Below are positions 31,791 through 44,923 of a DNA stretch of 64,000 nucleotides, piece after piece; positions within the stretch are counted from its first letter, which is position 1; each line of letters opens with the position of its first letter. Origin of the DNA: Prorocentrum cordatum (Eukaryota; Sar; Dinophyceae; Prorocentrales; Prorocentraceae); the NCBI GenBank assembly GCA_963575745.1, contig CAUYUJ010014269.1, positions 96,023-160,022 on the forward strand. Reading direction: 5' to 3'. Position numbers and translations under genes: made by a program. The notes under the pieces were generated by a model. The model saw only the letters and a list, made by a program, of their open reading frames with translations, searched no databases and had not been told where the DNA came from.

Positions 31791-32524
31791 ACTGGTCGCA
31801 GAGGAGGAGGGCTCGCGCGTATTTTTTGGGGAAAAAAACAAAAAAACATGGCATCTTGTTCGGTGACTTCCGGGGTCATCCTCAAGAACGTGGCCTTTCT
31901 CTTCTAGCAGAAGACGGACGTTCCATGTAGCCCCCAGCCTCAAACGGGCACGCAATCGAGGGGGAACCAGCCGGGGCATCAACGACAAAAAGATATCTGT
32001 TGCCAATGCGCATGTGCGCAACCGAAATGGAAGAACCAATATGAGGGAAGATATATCAACGATAACGACAAATATCTCCAGGGGTGTGTCTGCTAAGCGC
32101 ACGGCCCATTTGTAAATCGACATATAAATACCCATGTGCCCACAGAAATGCGCATCGGGGTGATCGCGAAGATTCACGTACGGATACGTGCAATTGTGGA
32201 TGTAGATGGAAAGAAATATATCGGTAACCAATCCGCGTAAAGCTCCAAATGCTGCGGATGTGGGTGGAGATAGGAAATACAACATGCAAAAAAAGGCGGA
32301 ACGTAGGAGGAAGTCGGAGGAAGCAGGAGGTGGTAGGAAGGCGCACGGGGAAGCAATAATAGCGCTCGAGCCGATTATTTTGAGTTTCTCTGCGAAAGCT
32401 GTGGCTCTTTTAAATATTTCATCGTATTTCTTCATACGTCTGCTCACGGCCGTGTCCGGTGAGTGTCCGTCGGGTATTCACAAGGGCGTATGAATTTGAA
32501 TTTGATAAGCACTGGCACTGTCCC
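31791..32524 (-). other. Unrecognised stretch with a 220-codon minus-strand ORF
   Basis: The minus strand is open from 32447 to 31785. The predicted protein has mixed hydrophobic segments (AFLPPPASSDFLL, FVVIVDISSLILVLPF) but no motif I know, and the opposite strand also has short ORFs. Probably chance; recorded because it is one of few non-repetitive open frames here. Confidence 0.2.
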
Positions 32525-32705
32525 AGAAATTGCACGTCCTTTTCTGAAACGGGTACCATTGTTTCTGAAACGATTTTTTTTTTTCTGAAACGGTCCCCGC
32601 TTTTTCTGAAACGGCGAACGTTTTTTCTGAAACGGTTGCTGCGTTTTGTGAAACGGCATTTTTTCTGAAACTGCTGTGTTTTTTTTCTGAAACGGCGGTC
32701 GCCCG
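32525..32705 (-). repeat. TTTTTCTGAAACGG short tandem repeat
   Basis: About nine units with TTTTTCTGAAACGG, the reverse complement of the 30704-30880 unit. It directly precedes a 90-bp family array. Confidence 0.9.
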
Positions 32706-33490
32706 TCAAGGGTGTGCCAAAATGGGTGGCGGGGACGCATGGGGACGGCGCCACTGGAGCCTTTGGAGAGCTCTCTATAGGGCCAAGAACCGCGTCAATG
32801 GCGTGCCAAAGTGGGTGGCGGGGGCGCGTAGGAACATTGCGAATTTGGACTTGACTGGAACCCCCATGGGGCCACAAACCGTGTGGTGACGTACCGAAAC
32901 TGAAAAGCGGGGATGCATGCAAATGTCGCCACTGGAACCTCAAATGGAGCTCGGTATGGAACCGTGAACCGCATGGGGGGCGTGCTGCAAGCGTGTGGCG
33001 GGAACGCGTGGGAACGTCGCCACTGGAAGCTCAAATGGAACTCCTTATGGGGCTGCGAACCGCGTCAAGGATGAGCCAAACTGGGTGGCGTGGACGCATA
33101 GGAAGCGCCTTAGGTGGAGCCCTATGGGGCCACGAACCGCGTGAGGGGTATGCCAAAACGGGCGGCGGGACGCATGGGAAGCTCGCCAGTGGAACCATCG
33201 GTGGGATTCCCTAGAGGGCAACGGGCCGTGTTAAAGGTGCGCCGAAAGTAGTGGCGGGGGCGCATGGGGACGTCGCTACGAGCCTTACGTGGAGCTCCGC
33301 ACGGGGCCACAATATGTGCGAAAAGTGCACCAGAATGGGTGGCGGGGACGCATGGGAACATCGCCAGTGGGGCCTCAAGTGGAGCTCCCCAAATGACCAC
33401 GATCCGTGTGAAGGTTCTGGCAAACTGGGTGGCGAGGACGCATGGGCACGTTTCTGCTGGAGTCTTAGGCCTTAACCGGAGCTCCTTATG
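32706..33490 (-). repeat. 90-bp minisatellite family, reverse orientation, about 9 copies
   Basis: Units carry GGGGCCACGAACCGCGTG, GTGCCAAAATGGGTGGCGGG, GACGCATGGGAA and GGAGCTC, spaced about 85-90 bp. They are the reverse complement of the 17236-17810 unit, with substantial divergence. Confidence 0.85.
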
Positions 33491-33526
33491 ATGGTGATGG
33501 GTGGAGGGAGGGGGAGAGGAAGGAAA

Positions 33527-33590
33527 GAACGCGGGGCACTCTCGTCTAAACGAGGACCCAACTCCGCAAGATGGTTGGGAATTACACTCG
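33527..33590 (-). repeat. Shared flank of minisatellite arrays, copy C (reverse)
   Basis: The reverse complement reads CAACCATCTTGCGG, then GTTGGGTCCTCGTTTAGACG and GTGCCCCGCG. This matches 17127-17200 and 7997-8070, and the position relative to the 90-bp array is the same as in copy B (mirror image). Confidence 0.7.
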
Positions 33591-33939
33591 TCATGACGCT
33601 TCTCGTTGGGATGCTAAAAAATCGGCGACACACGCGTGCGCTCACGGATGCATGCGTGCCTGGGAATCATTGCCAAAATCATTATGATGCCTTGAGCGCG
33701 ACAGGAAGGGCCTCACAACCACCATGCTCGGACATAACGCAGCCGAGCTCCGCAAAGTTCTATGAGTGACCCTATTCCTTGCCGTTCCAAACCGCCAAGT
33801 GCATGACATTGTCATCCGTGGCGATCGCGGCACCGATATCGAAGATGGAGGAAACTCAATCTTGCTACCACTGTCAACCGCTCCACCGAAGTGATCACAG
33901 TCCAGCCCGAGCAGAAAAATTAATAGTCTCAAACGAAAA

Positions 33940-34240
33940 TGATTGTGCTGCAAGAGAATAGGAAACCAGACTGGGGGGCTGGCCTGTAGTAGCGGCCCCA
34001 CCGGTCTGCGCAACACAACCACGGAGAATCGAGCGATGGCTCCAAGCGAGCTCTGGTCACCAGTCACATGCGGGTGCCCCGGCATGCGCTGAGCAAAAAG
34101 CTCGCCAATGAGCCGCCAACCAACCGAGGAAACCCAAGACGCTCGCATGGACAAAACCAAAGGTGCAACCGCCGAGTTTCCGTTCCACTGCCAAGCGACC
34201 TCTGGATTGTACACGTGAAGACCGCCGTCCCGAAAAGTGA
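33940..34240 (+). pseudogene. Unrecognised protein fragment, 5' part
   Basis: An open stretch with normal-looking composition: SHMRVPRHALSKKLANEPP, then PSDLWIVHVKTAVPKSDPLL. It appears to continue in another frame from 34241, one frame change apart. Basic and not repetitive. I do not recognise the family. Confidence 0.3.
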
Positions 34241-34555
34241 CCCACTGCTCACCATGCGCAGCTGACGCTCAATCTTGTGGGTGTAAGCCTGGACAAACTT
34301 TGGGCTGGGAAGGTCCGCGAGAAGACACAAGGCGGGAAATGCACATTTATCGGTTGTCGTGTCGCTCAGTACCTGCTTGTTCCGCGGCATGCAAGGGGCA
34401 GACTTGTCGGGGCGAGAGCGTCGAACAGAGCATACGGGAAGGTCAGCCAACGGGCGTGGAAGGCGCCGTTACCGATGTCATTCCGAGAGCGCCTTGGTAT
34501 AATCCCAAGCGTTTGGAGTGAACACCGGAGCTTCGCAAGGAAATGTATGGCATAG
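34241..34555 (+). pseudogene. Unrecognised protein fragment, 3' part
   Basis: Open from 34241 to the stop at 34553-34555. Reads LTLNLVGVSLDKLWAGKV, then FIGCRVAQYLLVPRHARGRL, and ends WSEHRSFARKCMA. The composition (aromatic residues, balanced charge) is protein-like and unlike the repeats around it. With the preceding fragment it would make about 200 residues with one frameshift. It lies just upstream of a LINE C-terminal fragment and may belong to a mobile element, but I see no catalytic motif. Confidence 0.35.
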
Positions 34556-34628
34556 AGGAAGGGACGCATGAAAGAAGTGTCTTGTTGGACGGAGGACGGC
34601 GGGCGTGCGGGGGTATGATGTATGAAAT

Positions 34629-34943
34629 TGCGAATTCTGTGCGGCCAACGATCTCCCAATATTTTGTGATATCACGGCGGTGCCCCCTGGCCCTATCAAT
34701 GGAAATGGGAAGCCTCGACCGGGGGCGAGCAACCGAGATGGAAACATCTTACAACGTGCGGAACACGGCAACGACACGACCTACCACGACGCGGCGTCCA
34801 CGGGCTTAGATTTCTTGCAATGCTTGGGAGCCGACGTTTACGGAAAATGGGGTCGACAACGTGTCCTTATACTTGTCCTTGCTAAAGAACGTTCCCGCGG
34901 TCTGCCGGGAGCTATACAACGGGCCACTGCCAATATAAATTGA
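34629..34943 (+). pseudogene. LINE reverse transcriptase C-terminal fragment
   Basis: One frame, open from about 34629 to the stop at 34941-34943, reads LPIFCDITAVPPGP, GASNRDGNILQRAEH, then TYHDAASTGL-DFLQCLGADVYGKWGRQ and LAKERSRGLP. The order (D-(I/V)-T-x-V, x-DG-x-x-L-x-x-A, Y-x-D, L-G-A-(E/D)-x-Y-G-(R/K)-W, LA-x-x-K/E-S) matches the last domain of dinoflagellate LINE RT proteins as I know them. It ends before the usual final helices. It could be the missing 3' part of the 24572-29285 LINE displaced by later insertions, or a separate copy; the sequence alone does not decide. Confidence 0.55.
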
Positions 34944-36584
34944 TGGAGGGGAGTCTTGGATTGAACAGCAACGAGGTGTGGTAAATCTGATACTAAATGG
35001 TCGCAGCGATTTGCCAACTACAGCCCTCGAGGCAGCGCTTGGCCTCGCCGACTGTGAGGTCCTCTGAGTCAGCCACCCTCCTCCTCATCCTCTTCCGCCT
35101 GCTCACACAGACTCTGGGTTGAGCAGGACCCCGATCGAAACTTCGGTGAAATTTCTCATGTTCCTCGTTGTTTTGTTGTTGTTTGCTCATTTGTTTTGAA
35201 TTGTGAGATGATCTTCCCGATGCCGCGAGGTCCCACGGCCGCGCACCCGCCTCCTCCGCCTTCCTGTTCCTATCCCCTCCTCCTCCCCCTGTCTTTCCCT
35301 CCGGGGTGTTCCCCTAATCATCAGGCCTCCTTGTCCGCGCTCGGCGTTTCACCCCCCCCTCCTCCTGGCTGTTGGCTGGGGCGGCGGGGCCGGACAGGTG
35401 GTGTCCAGCCTGACCAGTGGGGATCATGAGCAAAAAAACGGCGCATGGTCGGGCCCCGACTCGCATGGGCGCTCGTGTGGCGACAGACACGCTGGCTGGT
35501 ACAGAACAGGATATTTATAGATAGAAAGCCGTATTACGCAATATCTCTCAGAACAATGAGATGTCATGCATCTGCCCTCTGACCAGAACATAACAAAGCA
35601 AACTATATCACACACCTGACCAAACACAATACATTTTGCTCATGGAATTGTGAACCATAATGTAACGCCAAACGTAAATGGAGCGCGATATCACAATAAG
35701 AGTACAGTGCCCGAGTAATTGAGCAGCGGGTAAGCTTGCAATTCGAATTGCAATATCGGAGTATCGCACACATCGTATTATGTTTCAAATCGGATCTGGG
35801 ATATTGGTTCGAGAGCGAACGATAATATTACGACAGGGTAAACAATACATTATTATATGACGCGCCTTGATAATGTTGCATAGGACACTGCACTTAAGCG
35901 CAACACGACGCAGCAATAAAACATAGCATGGCCTACCATAAACTACCATAGCGTAAAAACATATTACAAGTACAGCAGGATCGGACATTGCTGCAGATCA
36001 CAAACCAACAAAACACCAGCGACCGAATAACAGTGCCGTATCAAGGGTGATGTGCCAGCCGAGGTCCGGTTTGCCACTCGAGCAAAGAGGCGGAGCGACG
36101 ACAGACTTAACTGCTTATCGCTGGTGACGCGCGTCAATTCGTAACGCCAGCCCGTCCCGAACATAACATATCGTGACAAAGTGGTATGGAATTGAATGTG
36201 AGCGAATTGAAGATCTTGAAAGAGAATATGATACAGCAGCGACCAATCAACCGCGCCCTATCAAACGCAACATGCGAGCTGATGCAACGCTGTCCACAGG
36301 GATATGTTAACATATATCCGTAGAACAGAACAGAACCGACGACAACGTGATAACATTGAACGCAGCACCGCCCGGGTAATGGCATGTTATCACACGCCAC
36401 ATGCGCCCCGAGCTCAAGCTGGCCACCGTAACAAACAATACTAGACTGGTGCACGAATCCTAGGCCAGTGGCCCCATGGCCATGGAACTCGTGGGCCCTT
36501 GTTTCAACGCGCCAGGAGATCTCGGCGTTCAACTGTGAGTCCCACGACCGATGAAAGCCCCACCCCGTCGTCATAGGGCCCCGC
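34944..36584. other. AT-richer DNA, no gene seen
   Basis: Short ORFs on both strands, none with a motif. Contains a pyrimidine-rich strip at 35245-35310. Confidence 0.5.
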
Positions 36585-36985
36585 GGTTTTCCGCCCTTGA
36601 CTCGGGTGCCTTCTCTTGGTTATGGACCCGGGGGATCCTGCGCCCTGAGCAAGCGCAGAGTCCTTGGGCCTGTACCCAGAAACGAGGGAGGCCTGGACTT
36701 AGGTCGGGCCTGTCCCCCTATAGGGGGATTTTGTACGAAGAATAAACAATAGTCAACAAATGCTCCAAACATGCTCAAACATAATAAAACATGTCCCCAG
36801 ACTATCGTTTTGAATATCTTTGAACATTCCTCCTGTAGAGGGACAGGCCCGACTTCAACCTGGACCCTTGATTCGGCCTGGGCTCGGGGTCCGTGGGAAC
36901 CCAGGCGCACGGGCCACCCGCACGCGCGGGGCCACGCCTCCAGAAGATGCCGCTTTCGCATGGCGGAGTTTTTTTATCAAAGTTA
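36585..36985. repeat. Foldback (inverted repeat) element
   Basis: Left arm: GGACTTAGGTCGGGCCTGTC and CCCCTATAGGGG (about 36693-36727). Right arm: GTAGAGGGACAGGCCCGACT and TCAACCTGGACCC (about 36835-36870). The arms are reverse complements with mismatches and continue outward with weaker pairing (GGGCCTGTACCC / GGGAACCCAGGC). The loop (about 36735-36825) is AT-rich. Confidence 0.6.
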
Positions 36986-37257
36986 ACCATGAGATTTATC
37001 ATGGCGAGTTTAGAACAGTTGTTTCCCAATCGCACTTAAGGACCGTATCCCAGAAATTAATAATCTCGAGCACCCGGAAAAGTGTCGAAACATGTCGAAA
37101 CAGTGTCGGACGAGTGTCTCCCAGGGCCCGACACGTAAAAACCCTAGAGTTTCGGCACAGTTCTGGTGCTCGAAAATCTTTCTGGCGATCAAGGCTAAAG
37201 TAGGTTGGAACATCATAAAATGAAATTGGTAAACATCTCTGCGAACGAAAGGTTCGC

Positions 37258-37449
37258 CAAATCCACCGACCCTGTCGGCGTGTGTGAGGGGCTCGTCTGT
37301 GCGAGTCGTCGTCTCCGTCAGTCGTCGTCTCCGTCGTCCCTCCTCCCTACATCCTCCTCCTCATCTAGCAATGTCGTAATCGAGTCGAATGTAAGTCCCT
37401 TCCCTTTGATCCCTCCCCCATCGGGGGGCGAACCCCTTCCCTTCGTCGT

Positions 37450-37484
<35 letters not shown>

Positions 37485-38245
37485 TCGTCGGCATCGTCGT
37501 CGGCGTCGGCGTCGTTGTCGTTACCGTCGCCGCTCCCCCCCTTTTCACCGGGCCCTCCTTCCTTGAGCGCGCCAGCAAAAGCGAAACAGCCTAAGCGAAA
37601 TTAAGCAACGTCGTAGTTGAGTCGAAAGGTAGCCCGTTCCCGTTGATCCCTTCCCCGCCGAGGGGAGGGGGTGGCGGAAGGAGTTCCAGGGGGGTGGGGC
37701 GGGGAGGTCATCGGGAGATTTCCGATGGGAGAGTTCCAGGTCACAACACAACACCCCCCCGGGGAGTCCGAAGCCCAAGAGGCCCTCCAAAGGCCACCAC
37801 GGGGCCCTCAGGCGCCCCCAGGGAACCGCAAGGAAGCCCGAGGAGGCTCCCAAGAGGCTCCCCGGACACCTCCCCGACTTCGCGGGGGTTCTCGGAGACC
37901 TTTTGAGTGCCTTGTGTACCCTCGTAAAGAGTCTGACCGTGGCCTTCCCGCATGCCTCCTCCTCATCCTCCCTCTTCCCCCCCTCCTCCTCCTTCTCCTC
38001 CTCCTGCCCCTCCTCCTCCTCCTCCTTCTCCTCCTCCTCCTCCTCCTCCTCCTCCTCCTCCTCCTCATTCGGGTCCCTCGGGCGGTGCTCTGAGAGGGGG
38101 GTAAAGTGAAGCCGTCGAGCTCCCTCGCCCGTGGCCTCTCCGACTGCCACTCGGCTTCTGCTCGCTCGTTCCTCCTCCTCCTCCTCCTCCTCCTCCTCCT
38201 CCTCCTCCTCCTCCACATCATGGGGATCGTCGTCCAGGGTCGCCG
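37258..38245 (+). mobile_element. Composite triplet-bearing element, copy 1
   Basis: Head: CCGACCCTGTCGGCGTGTG, TCGTCGTCTCCGTCAGTCG (twice) and GTCGTAATCGAGTCGAA, then a TTGATCCCTCCCCCATCGGG block. A partial second head is at about 37590-37670. The body has GTCGGC triplets (37440-37530), a short CCAAGAGGC-type array (37740-37910) and TCC triplet runs (37955-38070, 38170-38214). The tail CAGGGTCGCCGGCAC is at about 38236. Head CCGACCCTG and tail CAGGGTCG are inverted. No target duplication seen. Gene-free. Confidence 0.5.
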
Positions 38246-39597
38246 GCACCGGCCGTAAGTCCTTCCTCGGCAATAATCATGCAACATAGCAGCTTACACA
38301 AACGAATGTGCACGGCGTCAGGACGGGAGTTCTAATTTGAAAAACCACTGGCCGTGCAACTTTGGGAAAGTTCCATATTCGAGACTGAGTTGCGAGTAGG
38401 TCTCAATTGAAATGCCCGGCCCGCCATAACGACACGCCTGTTGATGCGACAGGGAGGAGGAGGGGTGGAGCAGGAGGAGGCGGTGCTGAGGTGAGGCGCC
38501 TGAGCTCGTGGGCCCCAAAGCCAATGCCAAGCACATGTCTGCCACAGCTTTGGGCCTTAGAATGCGCCGCACCAGGCTGCCAAGCTGGCCCGAGAACGCG
38601 AAATTGGGTCGGATCGCGCTTGAATCGGCGCGGAATCGGATCGTGACCAAACCGTCTGCTATCGCGGATCGGGCTCGGCCACTGCCGGCCAGAGAGGGAA
38701 TCGGATCGTGTCGGATCGGATCGAGTCCGGAATCGAAGTTTGAAGATCGGACAGGATCGGATCGGACGGTGAGGAGCCCTGCCATCCCAGTTAAGGTGCC
38801 CGAGACCCTTCCCGCCCAAGACTACCCCAAGACCCCCACGCACGGTAAAAAGCTGGGGCGAAGGCCACATGATTCAACGAAAACTCCGCTGGAAAATATG
38901 CGGCAAGCGACCGTAGATGTCAAGACCGACTCTGGATCCCAGAGTGCTACACTACCATTGCAGACATCAGCGCCGCTATCCGACAGATCCTGACTGCGCT
39001 GGCTCGCGTGTCGACCTTGCCGTTTCTGGCAGCACGTGTACAGTCTTCACCAGGAACGGCTGTTCTATTTCCATGCTGCCTTTCAAGTCCAACAAGTAGG
39101 GGCTCAACACCCTTTGGCGCAGCGCACAACGGGGTATTAGCACGAGGGGTGCCCTTCAGGATGGTGGGACGGCTTCTGAGAGAGCTCCACCCGTCTTAGA
39201 AGGCCCCCCCGCCTTCGTAGAATGCCGCCCCCCTCGCGCCCCCCCCGTGTTGTGAAAGCCGCCAAACCTGCGCGGTCAACCGTACCAATGCCCAAAACAC
39301 ACGGCATAACTTTATCAATCTGCTGGCATCCGGCCGCCAAGCCGAGGCCCCTGTCGTGCATCCTACCCTGGATGCACTAGCTGATCCCGGCGCGCCGGCT
39401 TTATTGCGAGCAATGCGTCGAACAGTGCAAACTCCCGGGCTAAAGCGCTACCGCTAGACCTGAGGCACCGCAGCATTGCGTGCCTGCAGCGCTACCAGTA
39501 GTCGACCCTGCAGTCGCCACGCAGCGGTGTGCGACCGATCAATTTCGTAGCTGACTTTGGCCACAGCCGGGACTAACAGTGAAGCACAATAGCCAAG
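38246..39597. other. No recognisable gene; ATCGGATCG-rich patch
   Basis: Between two composite elements. ATCGGATCG/GATCGGA phrases cluster at 38630-38770. About 38900-39120 has readable but unrecognised open frames on the plus strand. No family assigned. Confidence 0.4.
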
Positions 39598-39599
39598 CA

Positions 39600-40690
<1,091 letters not shown>

Positions 40691-40693
40691 ACC

Positions 40694-41409
40694 TGCCCCA
40701 AGGCCTTCGCAATAGTTCGTAGCATCTCTTCGAACGCTGCGCTCGCCACAAGTGGTCTCTACTTTCTTGCGCAATGTGATCAACATTGATAGCATTCATT
40801 CTCTTGGCAACATGACTATCCCTGCCAATCTCTGCATATCAAACGACACGAAAACGCAATCCCACCAGCCTTCAACCCCTTTCTTCCCCTTCGGGATGTG
40901 GCTTACCCCTCCCCCTCCCTCCCTCCCCCTGGGTCTGAACAAGGGGTTCACGAGCAGTCCGAGCGCTCAAGATAGCCCAAGATGGCACCCAGACAGTCCC
41001 AGATAGCGCATGATTGTCTCCATGATGGCGTAAGGTAGCCCAATGTTGATCAAGATAGATAGCATCCACTATGCCTCCAAGAGTCCCCAAGACCCTTCGA
41101 AAGTGGCTCCAAGTTGTAAGTCGAGCATGTCCCTCTACAAGAGGATATGTTTGAGTATTAGTGGGGTACGTGTTTGGTATTGGTGGGGTACTTGTTGGTG
41201 TACTTTTTCTGTAGTTTTGTCTACTGGTGGGGTACTTTAAAAAATAGTGGGGTATCTCTTTTTTTTGGGGGGGGGATATTTTCAATGTTTCGCCCACAAC
41301 ACGCCTGTACGGGGTCATGCCCGACCTGATCCAAGTGGCCACGAAGCTTACCAAGGAGGCCCCCAGAAGGCCAACATCTTTCCGGGAAGTAGCGACAACC
41401 CATGAATTA
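40694..41409. other. No gene; degenerate composite-like sequence
   Basis: 40858-40870 has AATCCCACCAGCC, the same end as the element inside the LINE, followed by CTTCCCCTTCGGG and a CCCTCCCTCC run and then by weak CCAAGA phrases (40970-41110). A GTGGGGTACT-type short repeat (at least four copies) lies at 41161-41255. Confidence 0.45.
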
Positions 41410-41584
41410 CAGCAGGGGCGTTGACCTAAGGAACCCTAAATAAGGAACGAGGCCCCTTTTCTCCAGAAGTTGAATTTCGATTTCCCATGGAAAACCTCAG
41501 GAAAACAGAAGGCAAACTGTAGAACAATCAAGGAACACCGAGCCCCTCCCCAACGAAAAGGTTCCTTCTTCAGGGCCCCGGCTG
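41410..41584. mobile_element. MITE, second copy (reverse orientation)
   Basis: 175 bp. The reverse complement of this element aligns with 23772-23972: GTTGACCTAAGGAACC, TAAGGAACGAGGCC, GGAACACCGAGCCCCTCCCC and CTTCTTCAGGGCCCC are shared in mirrored order. Ends are CAGCAGGGGC and GCCCCGGCTG, flanked by TA at 41408-41409 and 41585-41586. The centre is shorter and diverged. Confidence 0.75.
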
Positions 41585-41589
41585 TATGG

Positions 41590-41870
41590 CGCTAAGAAAG
41601 TCCCCAGAGAAGCCCACGAGGGCTGTGACGCAGCCCCCGGAGCGACCTGCGAGGGGGGCACCAAGGTGCGGGTGCTCGGGCCCAGGGGGGGGCGGCCCGA
41701 ATCGGCGCCGATTCCTCTTGTGCTCGATCGATGGCCTCCAAGTTGGCCTCCAGAGGGCCCAAGGGGCCCCCGAGAGGGTCCCAAGAGAGCCCCAAGAGAC
41801 CTCCAACATCCAACAGGGCTGCAAGAGGGCTCCAAAGTGCATCGAAGAGCATCCCAAAGCCTAAGATCTG
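41590..41870. repeat. CCAAGAGGCCCC-type degenerate array
   Basis: Loose tandem of 9- to 12-base units (CCCAAGAGA, GGCCCCCGAGAGGG, CTCCAAG). Same family as the arrays at 27.2, 39.9, 55.5, 60.1, 61.1 and 62.4 kb. Confidence 0.7.
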
Positions 41871-41894
41871 CATCCGCAATGCCTTTATGGTTGA

Positions 41895-42970
<1,076 letters not shown>

Positions 42971-43635
42971 CTCATCTGCCTCCTTCCCCCTTCATTCGAC
43001 AGCGCCACCAAACATGTATGGTTCACGCCGGGGCCTGCGGATGCTGATCCGAACTTTCGCTTCGACGGTTTGAGCTCTCGGTGGGGGGGTACGCCAAGCG
43101 TCACGAAATCATGCACCGAAAGAACCTCACACCAGCATCTGGTGCGCGCACATGCGTGCAATGCGCCTGATGCCGGCTACTGCGTGCCTTGTCGTCTGCT
43201 TGCGTGTTCCTTACTTCGGCCAAGTGCTCATCCTCCCCCTCCGCGCCCCTGCTGACCCTGGTGGTGGGGAGAGGTCGGAAGACCGAGCGCCCCGAGCTTT
43301 CAAAACAGGAGTGCCCTGGGCCCACGGCAGTGCAGCCACGGAGTTTGGGGAGGGGGAGGGGGGGAGAGGAAGGAGGGGGCCAAGAGGATGGGCAAGAAGG
43401 AGGCGGAGGGGAACGGGCCGGCTTTGGTGGCGCCTGCGTCTCACCTCCGACTGACTCCGGCCGCCTGTGACATGCTCTGGAGGGAGCACCTTGCCAGCTT
43501 GAGCAAACTGAATCGTTGGTTCGCCTCCGGGAGAGCTGCATACTCAGGCTGTCCCAGCGCTGGCTAGCAGCTAAGAGCAAGCACTCGACCGTGCGCAGTA
43601 ACACAGCATGTTGCAGTGTGAAATGCAAGGGGAAA
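42971..43635. other. No recognisable gene
   Basis: Short ORFs with no motif, GC-rich. A GGGGAGGGGGAGGGGGGGAG stretch lies near 43350. Confidence 0.4.
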
Positions 43636-43639
43636 AACA

Positions 43640-43935
43640 TAACAATAGAGAGGGAGAGAGAGACAGGGATAGGGATAGAGGAGGAGAAGGAGAGAGAGGG
43701 AGAAAGGAACCGAGGGAGAGAGAAGGATGCAGGGTGAGAGCAAACACACACGGTCTGTTACGTGCAGTGGTTTGAGGATGTGGGAAGAGGGGGGGAGAGA
43801 TAGAGAGAGAGGGATATATATATAGAGAGAGAGAGTACGAGAAAGAGAGAGAGAGAGAGAGACAGAGAGAGCAGGAGAGAGAGAGAGAGAGAGAGTGCAC
43901 GAGAGAGAGGGAGAGTGAGGGAACGCGGTTACAAA
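43640..43935. repeat. Imperfect (GA)n tract
   Basis: GAGA-rich sequence with TATATA and GGGA interruptions. Confidence 0.85.
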
Positions 43936-44238
43936 CAAGTAAGAGGATGCACACTCACGCCTGACAGACCATACCTCTTCACGTCCATCTTCTCGCGCTC
44001 CTCATTTTTGTTCTCCTCGTCCTCCACCTGGTCCTCCTACTCCTCATCGTCCTCTTTCTCATCCTCCTCATCCCCTCCCCATTACCACTGAAACCTTACA
44101 CGCCTCTGCAGCCAACTACAGCAATGACGATGCAAGCAGTTACAGGGGCAACGGACCGAAGCACGGGACGGAACAGGCAAAGATGCAAGGGCACAGTGTC
44201 AGAGCCTTCGACTGAGTGGTCGCGCAGCTTGAGCGGAA

Positions 44239-44365
44239 AGGAAGAAACAGGGAGGGAAAAAGAGAGAGAAGGATAGAGACGAGAGAGCGAGAGAGACGAG
44301 AGAGGCGAGAGAGAGAGAGAGACGAGAGCGGGGGAGACATAGAAAGAGCGAGAGACAGAGAGCAG
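44239..44365. repeat. Imperfect (GA)n tract
   Basis: Second GAGA-rich stretch, ending about 110 bp before the copia insertion site. Confidence 0.8.
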
Positions 44366-44472
44366 AGGCATACATACATGTCATATGCATATGGCATAAC
44401 ATATGTATTCCATACGTGTATACAACATGCAGAGGCAGAGGCATAAACTGAGAAGGGAGAGAAGGCGAGAGC

Positions 44473-44477
44473 GTAGA
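44473..44477. repeat. Target-site duplication GTAGA (left)
   Basis: GTAGA directly outside the left LTR, identical to 50365-50369. Confidence 0.95.
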
Positions 44478-44608
44478 TGTAGCAATATCGAGGCTTTTCC
44501 TCTCAACCCTCGAAGCCAAAGGACCTGCAGTGTTTGCTCCTTCTCTGCCCTAACATGCTGACTCCTGCACACGGGGGTCCCTGACCCCAGCAAATACAAT
44601 CTACAACA
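44478..44608 (-). repeat. 3' LTR of the copia element (131 bp)
   Basis: On the element's strand it begins TGTTGTAG and ends GCTACA (TG...CA). Identical to the other LTR except at the third T of GTGTTTGC on the plus strand (C in the other copy). Confidence 0.97.
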
Positions 44609-44622
44609 CGCCCCCTTGGAAG
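44609..44622 (-). other. Polypurine tract of the copia element
   Basis: The element's strand reads CTTCCAAGGGGGCG directly before the 3' LTR; AAGGGGG is the likely plus-strand primer. Short. Confidence 0.65.
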
Positions 44623-44923
44623 CTTGGCTACCCACTGAGTCGAGCTTTCAACTGACTCCCGAAAACTTGTCACGGTGGGGCGTCCCCCAAAAGACCTGCT
44701 GAGGCGTCCCTCAGGCTAAAGAAACGAACAACTGAAACTCTGCCCAGCAAAGAACTCAAACTTCGCTGGCTGGTCAGCAAGTTCAACTCAACTTCCAAGG
44801 GAAAGAAATAGCTCGAAACTCTGATATTAAGCATGATGGCAGGAGGAGAAAAGAAGAGAAAACAGAACGGCTCAAGGCAAGGCGCAGCCGCTCAAGGTCC
44901 TATCGACTGAGCCTCATTCACTG

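Noticed and set aside
33642-34214. 190-codon minus-strand ORF
   Set aside because: Overlaps more protein-like plus-strand fragments and shows no motif; likely a shadow.
38900-39120. Possible second retroelement protease
   Set aside because: Readable frames exist but no DTG/DSG signature or flanking zinc knuckle could be found.
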